Shown: piece after piece, positions 1 to 9,278 of the stretch
Layout of the letters: the number at the start of each line of letters is the position of its first letter
How positions within the stretch are numbered: position 1 is the first letter of the stretch
Made by a program: the position numbers and the translations under genes
The notes under the pieces: model-generated
The model's input: only the letters and a program-made list of their open reading frames with translations
Told to the model about the DNA's origin: nothing
Databases searched by the model: none
NCBI RefSeq assembly: GCF_000685315.1
Contig: NZ_ARYM01000007.1
Span: 62,001 to 126,000, forward strand
Direction: 5' to 3'
From: Hyphomonas polymorpha PS728
Lineage (GTDB): Bacteria; Pseudomonadota; Alphaproteobacteria; Caulobacterales; Hyphomonadaceae
DNA length: 64,000 nt

Positions 1-637
1 TATCCGCCATGGCCGGCGTGAACAGGGAAGGATCGCCGCGAAACTTGTTGATGAGGAACGCCCGGATCATGGCGGCGTCCTCTGCCTCGATCACCGTCTT
101 CGTTCCCACAATCGCCGCGATCACCCCGCCCCGGTCAATGTCGCCGGCCAGCACCACGGGCACCCCCGCCGCGCGGGCAAAGCCCATATTGGCAATGTCG
201 CCGCCGCGCAGATTGATCTCCGCCGGGCTGCCCGCCCCTTCCACGATCACAAGATCAAAGCGCGACGTCAGCCGCCCGAAACTCTCCAGCACCGCGCTGC
301 GCAGGCCCTCGCGCCGGGCCATATAGTCGGCCGCCGCCAGCGTGGCCGAAGGGCGCCCATGCACGATTACCTGCGATGTGCGGTCAGACTGGGGCTTGAG
401 CAGAACAGGGTTAAAGTCCGTCTCCGGATCAAGTCCGCAGGCCCGCGCCTGCAGCGCCTGCGCGCGGCCAATCTCCCCGCCATCGGCGGTTGCGGCCGCA
501 TTGTTGGACATGTTCTGCGGCTTGAACGGCGCTACGGTGAGGCCCTGGCGCCGCGCAATGCGGCACAGCCCGGCCACCAGCAGCGACTTGCCAACATCAG
601 AGCCAGTGCCCTGGATCATGATTGCGCGCGGGCCCAT
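1..637 (-). CDS. cobQ: cobyric acid synthase CobQ, N-terminal part (runs off the window)
   Basis: CobQ amidates side chains b, d, e and g of adenosylcobyrinic a,c-diamide with glutamine and ATP to give cobyric acid. Only about 212 codons are visible; the C-terminal glutamine amidotransferase half lies beyond position 1. The protein begins with a P-loop of the dethiobiotin-synthetase type ([11 protein letters not shown]) and the CobQ signature [10 protein letters not shown] follows about 30 residues later, so the family is clear. The start at 637 is preceded by a GGAGG-like ribosome site; an in-frame ATG at 619 (just before [11 protein letters not shown]) is an alternative. It lies 107 bp downstream of the DUF779 gene on the same strand, away from the main cobalamin operon. 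No B12 box is visible in that gap, so it may be read through from the alcohol-oxidation operon or have its own promoter. Confidence 0.93.
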   Translation of the reverse strand, partial: MGPRAIMIQGTGSDVGKSLLVAGLCRIARRQGLTVAPFKPQNMSNNAAATADGGEIGRAQALQARACGLDPETDFNPVLLKPQSDRTSQVIVHGRPSATLAAADYMARREGLRSAVLESFGRLTSRFDLVIVEGAGSPAEINLRGGDIANMGFARAAGVPVVLAGDIDRGGVIAAIVGTKTVIEAEDAAMIRAFLINKFRGDPSLFTPAMAD

Positions 638-744
638 CACTCCCTGCCTCCAGGCTGACGCCCGCAGGGGCGCCCTCTCCGCGACGTGTAGGAACGCGCA
701 GGCCACCTGTCCAGAAATTTCCCGGCTGGCCTCCCGCCTCTGCC

Positions 745-1110
745 TCAAGCGTCCAGCGCCGCCAGTTCCTCGGGCGTGAAAACGCGCGAGCGCGTCAAAA
801 ACCGGCGCTCGCGGCCATTATCCAGCGAGAACATCCCGCCCCGGCCCGGCACAGCGTCAATGATCAGCTGGGTATGTTTCCACAGCTCGAACTGGCTGCC
901 GGAAATATACACCGGCATATCCCCGATCTCGCCCAGCTTCACATCATTCTCGCCCAGCTTGAAGTCGTCCTGCGGATAACACATCGGCGAAGACCCATCA
1001 CAGCACCCGCCGGACTGGTGAAACAGCACAGGCCCATGATCGCCCACGATCTCCGCCAGCAGATCCAGCGCGGCGGGCGTGGCGGTGACGCGGGAAATAT
1101 CGCTGGGCAT
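745..1110 (-). CDS. DUF779 family protein, last gene of the alcohol/aldehyde oxidation operon
   Basis: This 121-residue protein is a DUF779 member, a small family repeatedly found beside acetaldehyde dehydrogenases of the AcoD/ExaC type. Visible hallmarks are the [13 protein letters not shown] segment with three clustered cysteines (a likely metal or redox site) and the conserved [14 protein letters not shown] stretch. Its biochemical role is not established. It sits 39 bp downstream of adhP on the same strand and is almost certainly co-transcribed with adhP and the aldehyde dehydrogenase. An accessory or maturation role for the dehydrogenases is an inference from this recurrent neighbourhood. 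Confidence 0.88.
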   Translation of the reverse strand: MPSDISRVTATPAALDLLAEIVGDHGPVLFHQSGGCCDGSSPMCYPQDDFKLGENDVKLGEIGDMPVYISGSQFELWKHTQLIIDAVPGRGGMFSLDNGRERRFLTRSRVFTPEELAALDA

Positions 1111-1149
1111 GGGGCTGTCTCCTTCTGGGCGGCGGAAAGGCAGAAGGCC

Positions 1150-2181
1150 TCAATCGACAGACATGACGATCCGGCCTTCGATCTGTCCCTTGTGCATCCG
1201 CTGGAAAATATCGTTGATGTTTTCCATGGGCTCCAAGGCCACCGTCGCCTTCACCTTGCCCTCTGCGGCAAAGTCGATCGCCTCCTGCAAGTCCAGCCGT
1301 GTACCCACAATCGAGCCGCGCACGGTGGTGCCGTTCAGCACCATGTCGAAAATCGGCAGCGGGAAATCGCCGGGCGGAAGACCGTTGAGCGCCACCGTCC
1401 CGCCGCGTGCCGTCATGCCGAGGGCCTGCTCGAAGGCCTTGGGCGAAACCGCCGTCACCAGCACGCCCTGCGCCCCGCCATCTGTACCCTTCTTTATCTC
1501 CGCCGCCGGATCGCGGGAGGTTTTCGCATTGACGGTCAGGCTGGCGCCCAGGCGGCGCGCCAGCGCCAGCTTGGCATCGTCCACGTCGACGGCGGCAACA
1601 TTCAGCCCCATCGCCCTGGCATATTGAACCGCCAGATGGCCAAGGCCGCCAATGCCCGAAATCACAACCCAGTCGCCAGGCCGCGTGTCGGTCATCTTCA
1701 GCCCTTTATACACGGTCACGCCGGCGCAGAGGATCGGAGCCATCTCGTCAAAGGCAATGTTATCCGGCAGATGTCCCACATAATTGGGGTCTGCCACCAC
1801 ATATTGCGCAAACCCGCCGTTCACGGAATATCCTGTGTTCTGCTGGTCATGGCAGAGTGTCTCCCACCCGCCGAGGCAGTGCCGGCAATGGCCACAAGCC
1901 GTGTAGAGCCACGGCACGCCCACGCGGTCGCCCTCCTTCACATGCTTGACGCCTGCGCCCACCGCAGAGACGAAGCCAACGCCCTCATGCCCCGGAATGA
2001 AGGGCGGATTGGGCTTTACCGGCCAGTCCCCCTCGGCGGCGTGCAGGTCTGTATGGCAAACGCCGGAGGCGGCAATCTTCACCTGGATCATGCCAGGGCC
2101 GGGCTCGGGAACGGGCACCTCTTCAATAACCAGCGGCTTGCCAAACTCGCGGACAACCGCAGCTTTCATTGTCTTGGCCAT
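1150..2181 (-). CDS. adhP: zinc-dependent alcohol dehydrogenase AdhP type
   Basis: A 343-residue medium-chain NAD-dependent alcohol dehydrogenase, expected to oxidise ethanol and other primary alcohols to aldehydes in the cytoplasm. Catalytic zinc ligands are visible as Cys42 (SGVCHTDLH) and His65-Glu66 (PGHEGVG). The structural zinc lobe has Cys96, Cys99, Cys102 and Cys110. The Rossmann glycine motif GIGGLGH follows near residue 175. Length and motif order match AdhP throughout. It lies 92 bp downstream of the aldehyde dehydrogenase gene and 39 bp upstream of the DUF779 gene, so the aldehyde it makes would be consumed by its operon partner. The ATG at 2181 has a GGAA-type ribosome site. Confidence 0.93.
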   Translation of the reverse strand: MAKTMKAAVVREFGKPLVIEEVPVPEPGPGMIQVKIAASGVCHTDLHAAEGDWPVKPNPPFIPGHEGVGFVSAVGAGVKHVKEGDRVGVPWLYTACGHCRHCLGGWETLCHDQQNTGYSVNGGFAQYVVADPNYVGHLPDNIAFDEMAPILCAGVTVYKGLKMTDTRPGDWVVISGIGGLGHLAVQYARAMGLNVAAVDVDDAKLALARRLGASLTVNAKTSRDPAAEIKKGTDGGAQGVLVTAVSPKAFEQALGMTARGGTVALNGLPPGDFPLPIFDMVLNGTTVRGSIVGTRLDLQEAIDFAAEGKVKATVALEPMENINDIFQRMHKGQIEGRIVMSVD

Positions 2182-2273
2182 TGGGTATTCCTTTCACGGA
2201 TATTGCGGCGGGGATGGGAAGGCTCGATCATCCGGGCCTTCCCATGCGCCTTCAATACGCAGTTCTACGAGGC

Positions 2274-3797
2274 TCAGAAGAAGCCGAGCTTTTTCGGCGA
2301 ATAGCTGACCAGCATGTTCTTGGTCTGCTGATAGTGGTCGAGCATCTTGGAATGGTTTTCCCGCCCGATGCCGGACTGTTTGTATCCGCCAAAGGCCGCA
2401 TGCGCCGGATAGGCATGATAGCAATTGGTCCAGACGCGGCCCGCCTGAATGCCCCGCCCGAAACGGTAGCAGGTGTTGGCCTCCCGGCTCCACACGCCCG
2501 CGCCGAGGCCATAGAGCGTGTCATTGGCAATCGCGAGGGCCTCTTCATCGGTCTTGAAAGTGGTCACCGAAACCACCGGCCCGAAGATTTCCTCCTGGAA
2601 CACCCGCATCCGGTTATGCCCCTTCAGCACCGTAGGCTGAATATAATGCCCGCCCGTCAGATCGCCGCCCAGATCGGCGGCCTGGCCACCGATCAGCACT
2701 TCTGCGCCTTCCTGGCGGCCAATGTCGAAATAGGAGAGGATTTTCTCCTTCTGCTCGGAACTGGCCTGCGCGCCGATCATCGTTTCGGGGTTGCGCGGGT
2801 CTCCCTGCGTGATGGCGGCCACGCGCTTCAGGGCACGCTCCATGAAACGGTCATAAATCGACTCATGGATCAGCGCGCGCGACGGGCAGGTGCACACTTC
2901 ACCCTGGTTCAGGGCGAACATGGTGAAGCCTTCCAGCGCCTTGTCGAGATAGTCGTCATCCTCCCGCATCACATCAGCGAAGAAGATATTGGGAGACTTT
3001 CCGCCCAGCTCCAGCGTTACCGGGATCAGGTTTTCGGACGCATACTGCATGATCAGGCGGCCCGTCGTCGTCTCGCCGGTGAAGGCGATCTTGGCGATGC
3101 GGTTGCTGGAGGCGAGGGGTTTCCCCGCCTCCAGGCCAAAGCCGTTCACGATGTTGAGCACACCGGGTGGGAGGAGATCCGCGATGAGTTCGGCAAACAC
3201 CATGATTGAGGCCGGCGTCTGCTCGGCCGGCTTCAGCACGACACAGTTGCCCGCCGCCAGTGCCGGCGCGAGCTTCCATACCGCCATGAGCAGGGGGAAG
3301 TTCCAGGGAATGATCTGGCCGACAACGCCCAGCGGCTCATGAAAATGGTAGGCCACCGTGTCATGGTCGATTTCGGAAATCCCGCCTTCCTGCGCACGGA
3401 TACACCCGGCGAAATAGCGGAAGTGATCGACCGCCAACGGAAGGTCTGCCGCCATCGTTTCGCGGATGGGCTTGCCGTTGTCCCATGTCTCACACAGGGC
3501 CAGGAGTTCGAGATGGGCCTCCATCTTGTCAGCGATCCGGTTGAGGATCAGCGCGCGCTCGGTAGTCGAGGTCTGCCCCCAGCGCTGCTTGGCGTCATGC
3601 GCGGCATCCAGCGCCAGATTGATGTCGTCGGCTGTGGAGCGGGCAATCTCGCAGATAACCTGCCCGGTAACCGGTGAGGTGTTCTGAAAATACCTGCCTC
3701 CCACCGGCGGCACGAAGCGGCCATTGATGAAATTGTCGTAACGGGCCTTGAAGGGAGAGACGGTGAATTGAGCGGGCGCGTGAGCAGTGTCAGCCAT
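2274..3797 (-). CDS. NAD(P)-dependent aldehyde dehydrogenase, AcoD/ExaC type
   Basis: A 507-residue aldehyde dehydrogenase, probably acetaldehyde to acetate. Visible catalytic residues are Asn166 in PWNF, general base Glu263 in [10 protein letters not shown] and nucleophile Cys302 in [11 protein letters not shown]; this CTCPSR variant is typical of the AcoD/ExaC branch. The reading frame stays open far upstream, but the ATG at 3797 follows an excellent GGAGG site and gives the usual family length, so I chose it. It is the first gene of a three-gene operon with adhP and DUF779 and lies directly downstream of the GAF/Fis regulator. The 187-bp gap between them carries an array of TGTC half-sites. 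Confidence 0.94.
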   Translation of the reverse strand: MADTAHAPAQFTVSPFKARYDNFINGRFVPPVGGRYFQNTSPVTGQVICEIARSTADDINLALDAAHDAKQRWGQTSTTERALILNRIADKMEAHLELLALCETWDNGKPIRETMAADLPLAVDHFRYFAGCIRAQEGGISEIDHDTVAYHFHEPLGVVGQIIPWNFPLLMAVWKLAPALAAGNCVVLKPAEQTPASIMVFAELIADLLPPGVLNIVNGFGLEAGKPLASSNRIAKIAFTGETTTGRLIMQYASENLIPVTLELGGKSPNIFFADVMREDDDYLDKALEGFTMFALNQGEVCTCPSRALIHESIYDRFMERALKRVAAITQGDPRNPETMIGAQASSEQKEKILSYFDIGRQEGAEVLIGGQAADLGGDLTGGHYIQPTVLKGHNRMRVFQEEIFGPVVSVTTFKTDEEALAIANDTLYGLGAGVWSREANTCYRFGRGIQAGRVWTNCYHAYPAHAAFGGYKQSGIGRENHSKMLDHYQQTKNMLVSYSPKKLGFF

Positions 3798-3907
3798 GGG
3801 TTCCTCCGTGAGCTTGTGACATGTCAACTGGTGACTGGCCCTCGTCGCTGGGTGCGAGAGCATGGAGGCAGGATCAGGCCGCAGCCTGTCCGTGTCATGC
3901 CCCGCTC

Positions 3908-3945
3908 TGTCCGGAAATGTCCGCAATTGTCTCGAAACTGAGACA
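3908..3945. promoter_or_regulatory. TGTC half-site array with inverted repeat, probable activator site
   Basis: Three TGTC elements start at 3908, 3918 and 3928, exactly one helical turn apart. The last forms a perfect inverted repeat TGTCTC-N6-GAGACA (3928-3945). The array lies about 110-150 bp upstream of the aldehyde dehydrogenase start and just after the regulator gene's stop codon. Fis-type domains bind such dyads as dimers, so the neighbouring regulator is the likely ligand. No convincing -24/-12 sigma-54 promoter was seen between the array and the gene. Confidence 0.45.
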
Positions 3946-3984
3946 GTCTGACCGGGAAAAGTGCGGAAAAATACCCCGGAAGGC

Positions 3985-4965
3985 TCAGCTTTCCGGCAGG
4001 AGGCCCAGCTTTTCCATCCGCCGGTAAAGCGTCGCCCGGCTGATGCCGAGCAGGCGCGCAGCGGCGCTGACATTGCCATTTGCCCGCGCGAGAGCCCGGC
4101 GCAATTCCCGCCGCTCGGCGCTTTCCAGCCCCATGCCCCGCCGCTCCTGGTCGCCCAGAATATCCATCGCCGGACGGGGAGAGATCAGCGCCGCATCGTC
4201 CAGCCAATAATGCAGCCGGGCGCTCCGGGTTGCGCCGATGACCAGATCATCGCCGTTAACCGCAAGCAATACAGGGCCTTGCTGGCCTTCTGCCGTGCCC
4301 TGAACAATCCGGGCCTGGTTGAAGGAGCGGCAGAAATTCTCCGCCTCGATCCGCATGGCCGCCTGCTCCACCGTCTGGGCAATCAGCGCCACAAAGGCCG
4401 CGTCCAGATCCCCCCGGCAGGAGGAGACATCCAGCACCGCCGCCAGCTTGCCCGTCTCCCCGAAGACCGGCGCGCCCAGACAGATCATCGAGGTATTGCG
4501 GGTATGGTAGTGCTGATCCCGCAGCACATGCACTGGCCGGCCTTCGGCAATGGCCGTGCCGATTCCGTTGGTGCCCTGACGCTTTTCCGACCAGTCCGCC
4601 CCCCTTGCCAGGCCGGCCGTCTCGAAATCCTGCTGGTCTCCCGCGCGCAGCCGCTGATCCAGCACGATCCCATCGGCGTCACACAGGATCACGCTGCACC
4701 CGGCCAGTCCCAGGCTGGCATGCAGCTGATCCATCACAGCTTGAGACACATGAAACAGCCGGCCAATCGCCTCGCGATGAAGGCCGACCTCCGACTGGCT
4801 GAGACGGCCCGTCCGGCCGGGCGCATCCGGCTCCAGCCCGTATTTGTGAAAGGAGCGGACCCAGGACGCCGCCACCGGTGAGCGCGCAGCGGCGGAGCGT
4901 GAGGCTACGATCTCTGCAACCTTCTCCGCATGATTGGCCGAATGCGATGAACGACGGTCATCCAT
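3985..4965 (-). CDS. GAF domain plus Fis-type HTH regulator (AcoR-like, lacking the AAA+ domain)
   Basis: A 326-residue transcription factor resembling the two ends of AcoR-type activators of alcohol and acetoin metabolism. The middle, roughly residues 75-220, looks like a GAF sensor domain ([21 protein letters not shown] and [14 protein letters not shown] are typical AcoR-like segments). The C-terminus carries a Fis-family helix-turn-helix ([20 protein letters not shown]). The central sigma-54-interacting AAA+ ATPase is absent: no Walker A and no GAFTGA motif. It should therefore not remodel sigma-54 polymerase and more likely works at a sigma-70 promoter. It lies immediately upstream of, and in the same direction as, the aldehyde/alcohol dehydrogenase genes, its probable targets. 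The ATG at 4965 was chosen because the open frame further upstream runs into the promoter and coding region of the opposite-strand GST gene. Confidence 0.85.
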   Translation of the reverse strand: MDDRRSSHSANHAEKVAEIVASRSAAARSPVAASWVRSFHKYGLEPDAPGRTGRLSQSEVGLHREAIGRLFHVSQAVMDQLHASLGLAGCSVILCDADGIVLDQRLRAGDQQDFETAGLARGADWSEKRQGTNGIGTAIAEGRPVHVLRDQHYHTRNTSMICLGAPVFGETGKLAAVLDVSSCRGDLDAAFVALIAQTVEQAAMRIEAENFCRSFNQARIVQGTAEGQQGPVLLAVNGDDLVIGATRSARLHYWLDDAALISPRPAMDILGDQERRGMGLESAERRELRRALARANGNVSAAARLLGISRATLYRRMEKLGLLPES

Positions 4966-5048
4966 GCTGGCAATAGATACACCGGAAATGCCGGTCAGGG
5001 CTATCGGAATATCCGGCAATGAAGCCGGCTTCCCATTTGCGGATTTTA

Positions 5049-5065
5049 TGGCATTTAGTGTGCCA
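5049..5065. promoter_or_regulatory. inverted repeat TGGCA-N7-TGCCA in a divergent promoter region
   Basis: A perfect 5-bp dyad with a 7-bp centre lies 47 bp upstream of the GST-like gene and about 85 bp upstream of the regulator start on the other strand. Its place in a short divergent intergenic region makes it a candidate operator for either gene. The dyad is short and could be chance. Confidence 0.25.
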
Positions 5066-5112
5066 CAATATTTGAGCGACGATATTTCAGCGAAAACCGG
5101 CACGAGGACCAG

Positions 5113-6198
5113 ATGAGCACCCAAGCCTATAGCCTCCACGGCCTGAAGCTCTCCTACTTTACGGGAAAGCTGGAAACCTATCTGCGGGCCAAGGGCATTG
5201 CGTTCGAGTATGTGGAAATGGACAGCGCGGATTTTCGCGCCTGCGCAGCCCGGACCGGCGTTGCCCAGATGCCCCAGCTTGGCTGCCCGGATGGAGCCTG
5301 GCTGACGGATACAACCCCGATTATCGCCCATTTTGAAGCAGGCACCGCCGGGCCATCCTTCCGTCCACGGACACCGCTGGCGCGCTTTGCCAGCCTGCTT
5401 CTGGAAGATGCGTTTGATGAATGGCTGTGGCGCCCCGCCCTCTATTACCGGTGGGCCTTCGCGGAAGATGCCAGGCTCATGAGCTCCCAGATTGCGCGGA
5501 CATTGCTGCGGGATGTACCCGGACCGCATGGGCTGCGCACATGGTTCATCCTCAATCGTCAGCGCCGCACCTATCTGAAGCAGGATGGCGTGACGCGGGA
5601 AACTGCGCCTCTGATCGAGGAACAGTTTCACTGGCTGCTCGGCGTGCTGGAAACGATCTTCTCGAAACGGAGCTATCTGATGGGTGAGCGGCCGGTTGAA
5701 GCGGATTTCGGATTGATGGGGCCGTTTTTCCGGCACTTTTCCTATGATCCCACACCCGCCGCCCTTCTCCGCGAGAAAGCGCCTCACACGCTTGCCTGGG
5801 TCAGCCGCATGTGGGCGACCGGTCCGGAGGCCCATGCAGCCGCGCCCCTGCCCGGCGATGTTCCCAACGACCTGGGGCCGCTACTGCAGCGCATTGGCGC
5901 CGACTATCTTCCTTATCTGGCCCTCAACGCGGCCGCCGTTGAAAACCGGCAGCGATTTGTGAGCTATGAAGAAAGGGGCGCTCACTGGAAGCTGCCTGCT
6001 TCCCCCTACAGACGGGCCTGCCTCGGAGAATTGCAGGGGGCGTTTGCCGGCTTGACGGCAGAAGAGCGCGCCGCAGCGCTTGCCTGGCTGGGAGAGGGGG
6101 GCGCCTGCCTGGCCGGGACACCTGCCGGCAGCGTGACCGCCATTCCCCCAGGCCCCGGCAAACCGCTGGACCGGTTGTGGCAGAGCGTTCTTCGCTAG
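5113..6198 (+). CDS. glutathione S-transferase family protein with long C-terminal extension
   Basis: A 361-residue protein. The first roughly 75 residues form a thioredoxin-like GST N-domain (LHGLKLSYFTGKLETYLRAKGI, then a VAQMPQL cis-proline motif and a TDTTPIIAHFE segment). An all-helical C-domain with the usual ADFGLMGPF motif follows, near residues 195-205. At 361 residues it is well longer than a canonical GST of about 210, with a helical tail of unknown role. The ATG at 5113 is preceded by GAGG. It is divergent from the GAF/Fis regulator, so shared control is possible. Whether it is an active transferase, and on what substrate, cannot be told. Confidence 0.8.
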   Translation: MSTQAYSLHGLKLSYFTGKLETYLRAKGIAFEYVEMDSADFRACAARTGVAQMPQLGCPDGAWLTDTTPIIAHFEAGTAGPSFRPRTPLARFASLLLEDAFDEWLWRPALYYRWAFAEDARLMSSQIARTLLRDVPGPHGLRTWFILNRQRRTYLKQDGVTRETAPLIEEQFHWLLGVLETIFSKRSYLMGERPVEADFGLMGPFFRHFSYDPTPAALLREKAPHTLAWVSRMWATGPEAHAAAPLPGDVPNDLGPLLQRIGADYLPYLALNAAAVENRQRFVSYEERGAHWKLPASPYRRACLGELQGAFAGLTAEERAAALAWLGEGGACLAGTPAGSVTAIPPGPGKPLDRLWQSVLR

Positions 6199-6294
6199 CC
6201 GCTGAAAAGAGGCTGCGCCGGAGGGCATGCCCGGTTGCGGGCGGGATGATCGGTGCCTAGAGAAACAAGTGCATACAAAACAGATTATTGGGCG

Positions 6295-6810
6295 ATGGAT
6301 ATGAAGAGTACGCTGGTTCTGGGCGGGGCCCGCTCAGGGAAAAGCCGGCGGGCACAGGCGCTGGTCGAGGCCGCAGCGGCGCAGCGGATTTACCTGGCGA
6401 CCGCGCAGGCGTTTGATGAGGAAATGCGCGAGCGGATCGCGCGCCATCAGGGCGAGCGCGATGACAGCTGGCAGACGGTGGATACGCCGCTGGAACTGGT
6501 CAGTACCCTGCAGGATCTGAAGGACAGCCAGCGCGCGGTGCTGGTGGATTGCCTGACGCTGTGGCTGTCCAATCTGATGCTGGGCGGGCGGGATGTGGCG
6601 GCCGAAACAGCCGGGCTGTGCGCCGCCATCGGGGAGATGAAGACGCCCGTATGCCTTGTTTCCAATGAAGTTGGCATGGGGCTTGTGCCCGAAACGCCGC
6701 TGGGGCGCGCCTTCCGCGATGAGCAGGGCTGGCTGAACCAGAGAGTGGCGGAAGTGGTGGACAGGGTGGAGTTTGTTGCCGCGGGTTTGCCCCTGGTGCT
6801 CAAAGGCTAA
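6295..6810 (+). CDS. cobU: adenosylcobinamide kinase / adenosylcobinamide-phosphate guanylyltransferase
   Basis: CobU (CobP) phosphorylates adenosylcobinamide and transfers GMP to it, activating the corrin ring for nucleotide-loop attachment by CobS. The P-loop GGARSGKS is at residues 10-17, and the conserved ATAQAFDEEMRERIARHQ and VDCLTLWLSNLM blocks follow. Final length is about 171 residues, normal for CobU. The frame opens earlier with a GTG at 6253, but the conserved fold starts at the ATG at 6295 (or 6301). It is transcribed rightward, opposite to the rest of the cobalamin genes, and its 3' end overlaps the end of cobD by 11 bp. No riboswitch is visible upstream. Confidence 0.93.
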   Translation: MDMKSTLVLGGARSGKSRRAQALVEAAAAQRIYLATAQAFDEEMRERIARHQGERDDSWQTVDTPLELVSTLQDLKDSQRAVLVDCLTLWLSNLMLGGRDVAAETAGLCAAIGEMKTPVCLVSNEVGMGLVPETPLGRAFRDEQGWLNQRVAEVVDRVEFVAAGLPLVLKG

Positions 6811-7801
6811 CGGCGAGGGCAGCGGAGAGGCGCTGCCTACCCGCATCGTCTGCAGGCAGACCAATGCGCAGATGGTGCCGGCTCCAGGAGAAGCGGCGCA
6901 TATAGATGCCCTGCTCTGCCAGCGCCTGCCACAGGGCATGGGCATCGGGCACCTGCACATAGCGGAATAGCGATGTACCGCCGAGGGTGGTTACGCCGGC
7001 GCCGCTCAAAGCCTCATCAAGGGCCAGTCTGGACGTTTCGAGGCGGTGCCGGGCCTCGGCAATCCAGTCTGTGTCTGCCACTGCCTGTGTTCCCACATGC
7101 AGCGCCGGACCGGAGACCGGCCAGACGCCGAAGCGTTTCTGCGCCTCCCGCAGCAGCGCCTGCGGAGCGATCAGGGCGCCGAGGCGAAGACCAGCCAGGC
7201 CGAAGAACTTGCCGAAAGAGCGCAGGACAATCAGCCCCGCTGCCCCGCCCCGCGCGGCGAGGGAGAGGCTGGGGGCAATATCCGCATACGCCTCATCCAC
7301 GATCAGCCAGCCCTGGCGGGCAGCCTGGCGCGCGCGGCAGTCTTCAAGGATTTCCGGCGGCCAGATCCGGCCATCGGGATTGTTGGGATTGCAGACGACG
7401 ATGACATCCACCTTGCCGGCGAGCTCTGCCGGGTCTGCCATCTCCACCACGTTAGCCCCCGCAGTCTGCCAGCAGGAAAGGTGATCGCCATAGGTCGGCC
7501 GGGCGAGTGCAACTGTCTGAACTTCAAGGAGTGATGGCAGAAGCCGGATGAGGATTTCCGTGCCCGGAACCAGCATCAAACTGGCCACCGGCGCCCCGTA
7601 ATACTGCGCTATCGCCTGACGGCAGGCGTCGTTTTCGCTGGTGGTGGGCAGGTGGGCGAAGCTGTGCGGCAGGAGGGGCGGCGCGGGGTATGGATGGGGG
7701 TTGATGCCAGTCGAGAGGTCCAGCCAGGGCTGAGGCGCCAGAGGATAAAGGGCTTTCACGCGGTCGAGCGCGCCGCCATGGATGAGGTCAGGCCCGTTCA
7801 T
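6800..7801 (-). CDS. cobD: threonine-phosphate decarboxylase (CobD in Salmonella, CobC in Pseudomonas naming)
   Basis: A PLP enzyme of aminotransferase fold I that decarboxylates L-threonine-O-3-phosphate to (R)-1-amino-2-propanol phosphate, the linker joined to the corrin by CbiB. Recognisable motifs are the N-terminal IHGGALD and STGINP, then CNPNNPDGR, VDEAYAD and the PLP lysine in LRSFGKFFGLAGLRLG. At 333 residues the length is normal. I start at the ATG at 7801, whose A overlaps the cbiB stop (ATGA), rather than the GTG nine bases earlier. It is the last gene of the btuB operon and ends inside the convergent cobU gene. Confidence 0.92.
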   Translation of the reverse strand: MNGPDLIHGGALDRVKALYPLAPQPWLDLSTGINPHPYPAPPLLPHSFAHLPTTSENDACRQAIAQYYGAPVASLMLVPGTEILIRLLPSLLEVQTVALARPTYGDHLSCWQTAGANVVEMADPAELAGKVDVIVVCNPNNPDGRIWPPEILEDCRARQAARQGWLIVDEAYADIAPSLSLAARGGAAGLIVLRSFGKFFGLAGLRLGALIAPQALLREAQKRFGVWPVSGPALHVGTQAVADTDWIAEARHRLETSRLALDEALSGAGVTTLGGTSLFRYVQVPDAHALWQALAEQGIYMRRFSWSRHHLRIGLPADDAGRQRLSAALAVSL

Positions 7802-8745
7802 GCGAGGCACCAGAGGATACCGATCCCCGCCAGAAGGAGGCCCGCAAGGGACACCGCATGGACAAATCCGGACAAGGCCGGACGGATCTGATCAGGCCGG
7901 GGATCAGGCGCGGACGCATTCAGCCAAGGCTCGTCACTCACCTGCGTTCCATAGACGCGCGGGCCGGAAAGACGCACGCCGAGCGCGCCGGCCAGCGCCG
8001 CTTCGGGCCAGCCGGCATTGGGCGAGCGGTGGCGGGGCGCGTCGCGCAGCATGACCGAGAGAGCGCCGCGCCGCCATGCCGGCGCCGCGATGAGCAGGCC
8101 TGTGAGGCGGGCGGGGATGAAATTGGCGGCGTCATCCAGCCGGGCGGCAAAGCCGCCGAAGGCTGTGTAACGGCCGGTGCGGTGGCCGATCATGGAGTCC
8201 AGCGTGTTGACGGCCTTGTAGACCGCGATGCCCGGCAGGCCGAAGATCGCCCCCCAGAACAGCGGCGCGATGACGCCATCGGACGCATTCTCCGCAAGGC
8301 TTTCGAGGGCAGCGCGCGTGATGGCGGGGGCGTCGAGCCGGGCAGGATCGCGCCCGACGATCAGCGACACCTTCTCTCGCGCGAGAGCCAGGTTTCCCGC
8401 CTCCAGCGGCGCGGCGATGGCGGCGACATGGGCATACAGGCTGCGCGAGGCGAGGAGGCTGGAGGCGATCAACATTTCGAGAGCCGCGCCCCAAAACGTT
8501 TCGGGGATGAGCCGGGTGAGCGCGACGGCGGCGCTGCCAGTGGCGGCGAGGGTGAGGAGGCTGGTGAGGGCGCCGAGGGCGTAGCGGGCACGGTGGCTGA
8601 AGGCGGGGCGGTTGAGGCGACGCTCCAGCGCGGCTATGAGCGCGCCGATCCACACGACAGGATGGCGGATGCGCCGGTAAAGCCAGTCCGGCCAGCCGAA
8701 CGCCGCCTCCAGGGCGAGGGCGCCGGCCATCAGCAGCGCGGTCAT
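7798..8745 (-). CDS. cbiB: adenosylcobinamide-phosphate synthase CbiB (CobD in Pseudomonas naming)
   Basis: An integral membrane protein of 315 residues with several hydrophobic segments that attaches aminopropanol phosphate to adenosylcobyric acid. Family motifs are visible: HPVVWIGALI near residue 29, LESLAENASDGVIAPLFWGAIFG and KAVNTLDSMIGHR mid-protein, and DDAANFIPARLTG after it. The ATG at 8745 overlaps the stop of cobC (ATGA), and its own stop overlaps the start of cobD, so all three are probably translationally coupled. Longer upstream frames are artefacts of high GC. Confidence 0.93.
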   Translation of the reverse strand: MTALLMAGALALEAAFGWPDWLYRRIRHPVVWIGALIAALERRLNRPAFSHRARYALGALTSLLTLAATGSAAVALTRLIPETFWGAALEMLIASSLLASRSLYAHVAAIAAPLEAGNLALAREKVSLIVGRDPARLDAPAITRAALESLAENASDGVIAPLFWGAIFGLPGIAVYKAVNTLDSMIGHRTGRYTAFGGFAARLDDAANFIPARLTGLLIAAPAWRRGALSVMLRDAPRHRSPNAGWPEAALAGALGVRLSGPRVYGTQVSDEPWLNASAPDPRPDQIRPALSGFVHAVSLAGLLLAGIGILWCLA

Positions 8746-9278
8746 TCCTCCCTCGCCTCCAGCCCGTCGAGCCATGTGGCGGAGGCATAAGCGATGCTGG
8801 CCTGCCAGGCGCCCGCCTGCCCTGCTGCGGCCAGCGCGGCGCGCACCACGCCGGCATGGGTGATGATGAGGATGTTTCCGGGCCAGCGGCGGACGCAGGT
8901 GAGGGCGCGGCCGACACGGTCTGCGAGGTCTGCCACGTTCTCCCCGCCATGAGGGCGGCCTTCGAAGAAATGCTCTGCCCACGCATTGATTTCGCCTTCG
9001 GAAATTTCCGACCAGAGGCGGCCTTCCCAGCGGCCAAAATCCATTTCCTGGAAGCGATGATCGACAAGCGGCACAAGACCCCGCCGCGCGCCCAGCCAGT
9101 CGGCGAGCCGGCGGCAGCGGGTGGCCGGGCTGGTGATGAGGTGGTCAAAGGGCGGCAAACCGGCAGCGAGCGCGCGCGCCTCTTCCTCGAAACTCGCGGC
9201 GAGCGGCACATCGAGGCGGCCATAGCAGAGTCCGTCTGTGCCTTCCGGGCGGGTGTGGCGGACGAGGATCAGAGCCAT
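8742..9278 (-). CDS. cobC: histidine phosphatase, probable alpha-ribazole phosphatase CobC
   Basis: A 178-residue histidine-phosphatase-superfamily protein with the catalytic RHT motif at residues 7-9 and the second histidine in ITHAGVVRA near the C-terminus. In cobalamin operons this family removes phosphate from alpha-ribazole phosphate or adenosylcobalamin phosphate. FQEMDFGRWEG is the typical mid-protein motif. It lies between cobS and cbiB, overlapping both (10 bp with cobS, ATGA with cbiB). The assignment rests on family and position; the fold alone would also fit other small phosphatases. Confidence 0.85.
   Translation of the reverse strand: MALILVRHTRPEGTDGLCYGRLDVPLAASFEEEARALAAGLPPFDHLITSPATRCRRLADWLGARRGLVPLVDHRFQEMDFGRWEGRLWSEISEGEINAWAEHFFEGRPHGGENVADLADRVGRALTCVRRWPGNILIITHAGVVRAALAAAGQAGAWQASIAYASATWLDGLEAREE

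Noticed and set aside
622-2304. 560-codon open frame on the plus strand
   Set aside because: Antisense to adhP and the DUF779 gene, with no ribosome site or family resemblance.
3846-3984. sigma-54 promoter ahead of the aldehyde dehydrogenase gene
   Set aside because: No sequence with proper GG-N10-GC spacing and flanks was found, and the regulator lacks the AAA+ domain.
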